Shown here: piece after piece, positions 63,601 through 64,000 of the stretch
Numbering within the stretch: position 1 is the first letter of the stretch
Layout of the letters: each line of letters starts with the position of its first letter
Source: Collinsella sp. AF23-2
Lineage (GTDB): Bacteria > Actinomycetota > Coriobacteriia > Coriobacteriales > Coriobacteriaceae
Length of the DNA: 64,000 nucleotides
Reading direction: 5' to 3'
Assembly (NCBI RefSeq): GCF_003459245.1
Contig: NZ_QRVG01000007.1
Coordinates: 25,180-89,179 of the forward strand
Notes under the pieces: generated by a model
What the model saw: the letters and a program-made list of their open reading frames with translations, nothing else
Database searches by the model: none
Told to the model about the DNA's origin: nothing
Made by a program: the position numbers and the translations under genes

Positions 63601-64000
63601 GCCTGGGTCTTATCCTCGACACTCTTGTTGGCCTGTTCGAGCCGATCGTTCAGGTCGCCCAGCTTCTTCTGCTGCTGCTCGGTCTTTTCGACGGCGGCTT
63701 TGAGCTCGTCAATCTTCTCCTGGAGCGCGGCGACTTCTGCTGCGTTCTGCTCGATTTCGTTGTCGCTCACAGCCTGCGAGGCCTGATTCTTTTGCTGCTG
63801 CGCCTGCTTTTGAGACTGGCCCGCCGCATCGGCGTTCTTCTGGGCGGCATCGTAGGCGGCCTGAGCGTCCTTGAGCTGCTTTGCCGACTCCTCGGCCAGC
63901 TGGGCAGCCGTCTTTACGACCGCTTGGTTACCGGCGGCAACGGTGTTCTCTACAGAACTACCCATTACAGTCTGAAATAGGCCATCGATAAATTTCGATG
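60687..64000 (-). CDS. Large coiled-coil CAP-domain surface protein with LAxTG sorting signal, 5' end beyond window
   Basis: About 1100 residues are visible, and the frame is open to base 64000, so the N-terminus is missing. The ATG at 63965 has no ribosome site, and no signal peptide follows it. Ala-rich helical heptads fill about 1-390 and 670-1010. Between them lies a CAP/SCP domain (about 460-640): RMTAAAALNTSYSSN, HSNCYFDNGENLA and ECGHYLNIID. The end is a sorting signal, ALAQTGDDS, then a hydrophobic helix and RRRKQM; LAxTG is the class E sortase type. It is probably anchored to the wall and exposed, possibly an adhesin or stalk. Confidence 0.9.
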   Translation of the reverse strand, partial: SKFIDGLFQTVMGSSVENTVAAGNQAVVKTAAQLAEESAKQLKDAQAAYDAAQKNADAAGQSQKQAQQQKNQASQAVSDNEIEQNAAEVAALQEKIDELKAAVEKTEQQQKKLGDLNDRLEQANKSVEDKTQALKDAKAKQDEAKKALDDAQAKLEAMGMDEYEAAKKAVEDAQAKLDDANKAVTTAQANLDQAKAAEASAQQEKQNTEAALTTAQAKKQETAAALAAATTARDNARQKFNQAQAALDAAVSGTGVDLSALEAAKKAAAGELKTAQAELNAATDADATAQTNLQAAQAAVAAAQEKANAANAAVASAQSAYDAANKEYKDAASKRDAAKTAYEQAQQTEADKKAEYDKLVEVRKQKRSEWEAACAASNAAEKAYDAANVQVEALEQQIAELKSNMTVDQEVISQGILGFMNYISDGSQFTATQKKNAQEAVSMLTGAADKAEWYDQYVDQDMSRDTNPLSLEQMRNALTYLDTQNNLRKANGQSALSVSLRMTAAAALNTSYSSNIWGHSNCYFDNGENLAGGGGAYTGGETEDTLGWPYTGLYTQEKKAFDKYVEQYGDALGSHRYDSYYIYQHYYSIYKECGHYLNIIDAGTKAIGIATGSGKNTDSEVTVFDYSADDTQADFTVSEFKKLVNDYIDSAYNAGGTQAQKAQLKELQGKLAEAQKNFGTTREAYFAAVNGQDAAQDAFTAADVNMNTAKGEYEKAKSGTAAAKTAYDAAEAKLKGIDVKTPKTKLDAAKGEAATAQAALDKANATLADSKTKAAEAAAHKAKARSARDAAKVKSDQANEAYDNATASVKDLAAKCDAAKTDLANKQGTLNDAKKADDTAQAGVDKAQAADVHAATALSGAKQAVAAKTQILSDAQAKAKAAEDELATANKAFERFAGAQKAVDDAKAAYDAAVAGVADAQKQLDAANEAVVDANLEIVKAKAELANDEALKADLEAVDHKASLAAGTTGNEKLVKLNAAYARYKAAVDAAAGLKAALSDADAKLSDANDAYAAALAELGDAKDALAAAQAEYDKYHPKAEPQAKPQVAQAAAKAPVAKKKATSAALAQTGDDSALAGEVFVIGGITLVAAGVTLGDRRRKQM

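Overview
The window is a dense, high-GC stretch of a chromosome from an anaerobic, Gram-positive actinobacterium. It most probably belongs to the Coriobacteriia, and a Collinsella-like gut organism fits best. That placement is an inference from several features: high GC; Actinobacteria-like proteins; a lysyl-tRNA synthetase carrying a C-terminal EMAP/Trbp-type domain; an LAxTG-type sorting signal; amaP/DUF2273/Gls24 envelope-stress genes; a dedicated ECF riboflavin transporter; and no respiratory genes. Most genes lie on the minus strand. No rRNA, CRISPR array or complete insertion sequence was seen.

Layout, left to right. 1-5427: minus-strand housekeeping run disA-ispD-ispF-cysS-rlmB-yacP (c-di-AMP synthesis, MEP isoprenoid pathway, Cys-tRNA, rRNA methylation). 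5598-6364: a yybP-ykoY manganese riboswitch with its terminator, driving the Mn exporter mntP. 6365-10840: an accessory island with a small unknown gene, a DUF1648 membrane protein and, divergent from it, an AAA15-type ATPase plus a TOPRIM-like protein that look like a two-gene phage-defence module. 10839-16085: dipeptidase pepD, a RelB/DinJ-like antitoxin with a PIN toxin, and clpC. 16272-18655: a DUF2798 membrane protein and a ThrE-type exporter. 18998-22083: lysS, greA, tatA and tRNA-Pro. 22133-30967: ispE, veg, dtd, rdgB, rph, murI, a HAD hydrolase, murE and asnB. 31155-31839: tRNA-Val followed by a tandemly duplicated tRNA 3' end and a MITE-like AT-rich element, an old integration hotspot. 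31840-36728: the argCJBD arginine operon. 36986-37894: two tandem flavin-binding paralogues. 37925-41410: FMN riboswitch, ribU, fused ecfA and ecfT. 41614-44160: groES-groEL lying between two very large nested palindromes. 44723-47992: divergent amidohydrolase and M20 peptidase genes. 48133-53252: a zinc-ribbon membrane protein with a Glu-Pro repeat tail, a YitT protein, the amaP-DUF2273-asp23 cluster and yebC. 53417-58589: a polytopic membrane protein, lgt, nfu, a dCMP deaminase and coaX. 58782-60485: an OPT peptide transporter. 60687-64000: a large coiled-coil, CAP-domain surface protein with a sorting signal, cut by the window end.

The strongest unexplained structure is intergenic. First, a family of short hairpins shares the loop GGGACAG(G) while the stems differ, and most copies abut the stop codon of a neighbouring gene (rph, asp23, the ThrE-like exporter, the membrane protein at 53417; lgt nearby). 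Second, two nested palindromes with perfect 37-bp and 40-bp arms bracket groESL. Third, a 189-bp MITE-like element and a 184-bp tandem repeat sit beside tRNA-Val. The ATPase/TOPRIM pair with a palindrome over its promoter is the best candidate for a little-described defence system.

Limits: all names come from reading motifs by eye. No similarity search, folding program or coverage calculation was run.
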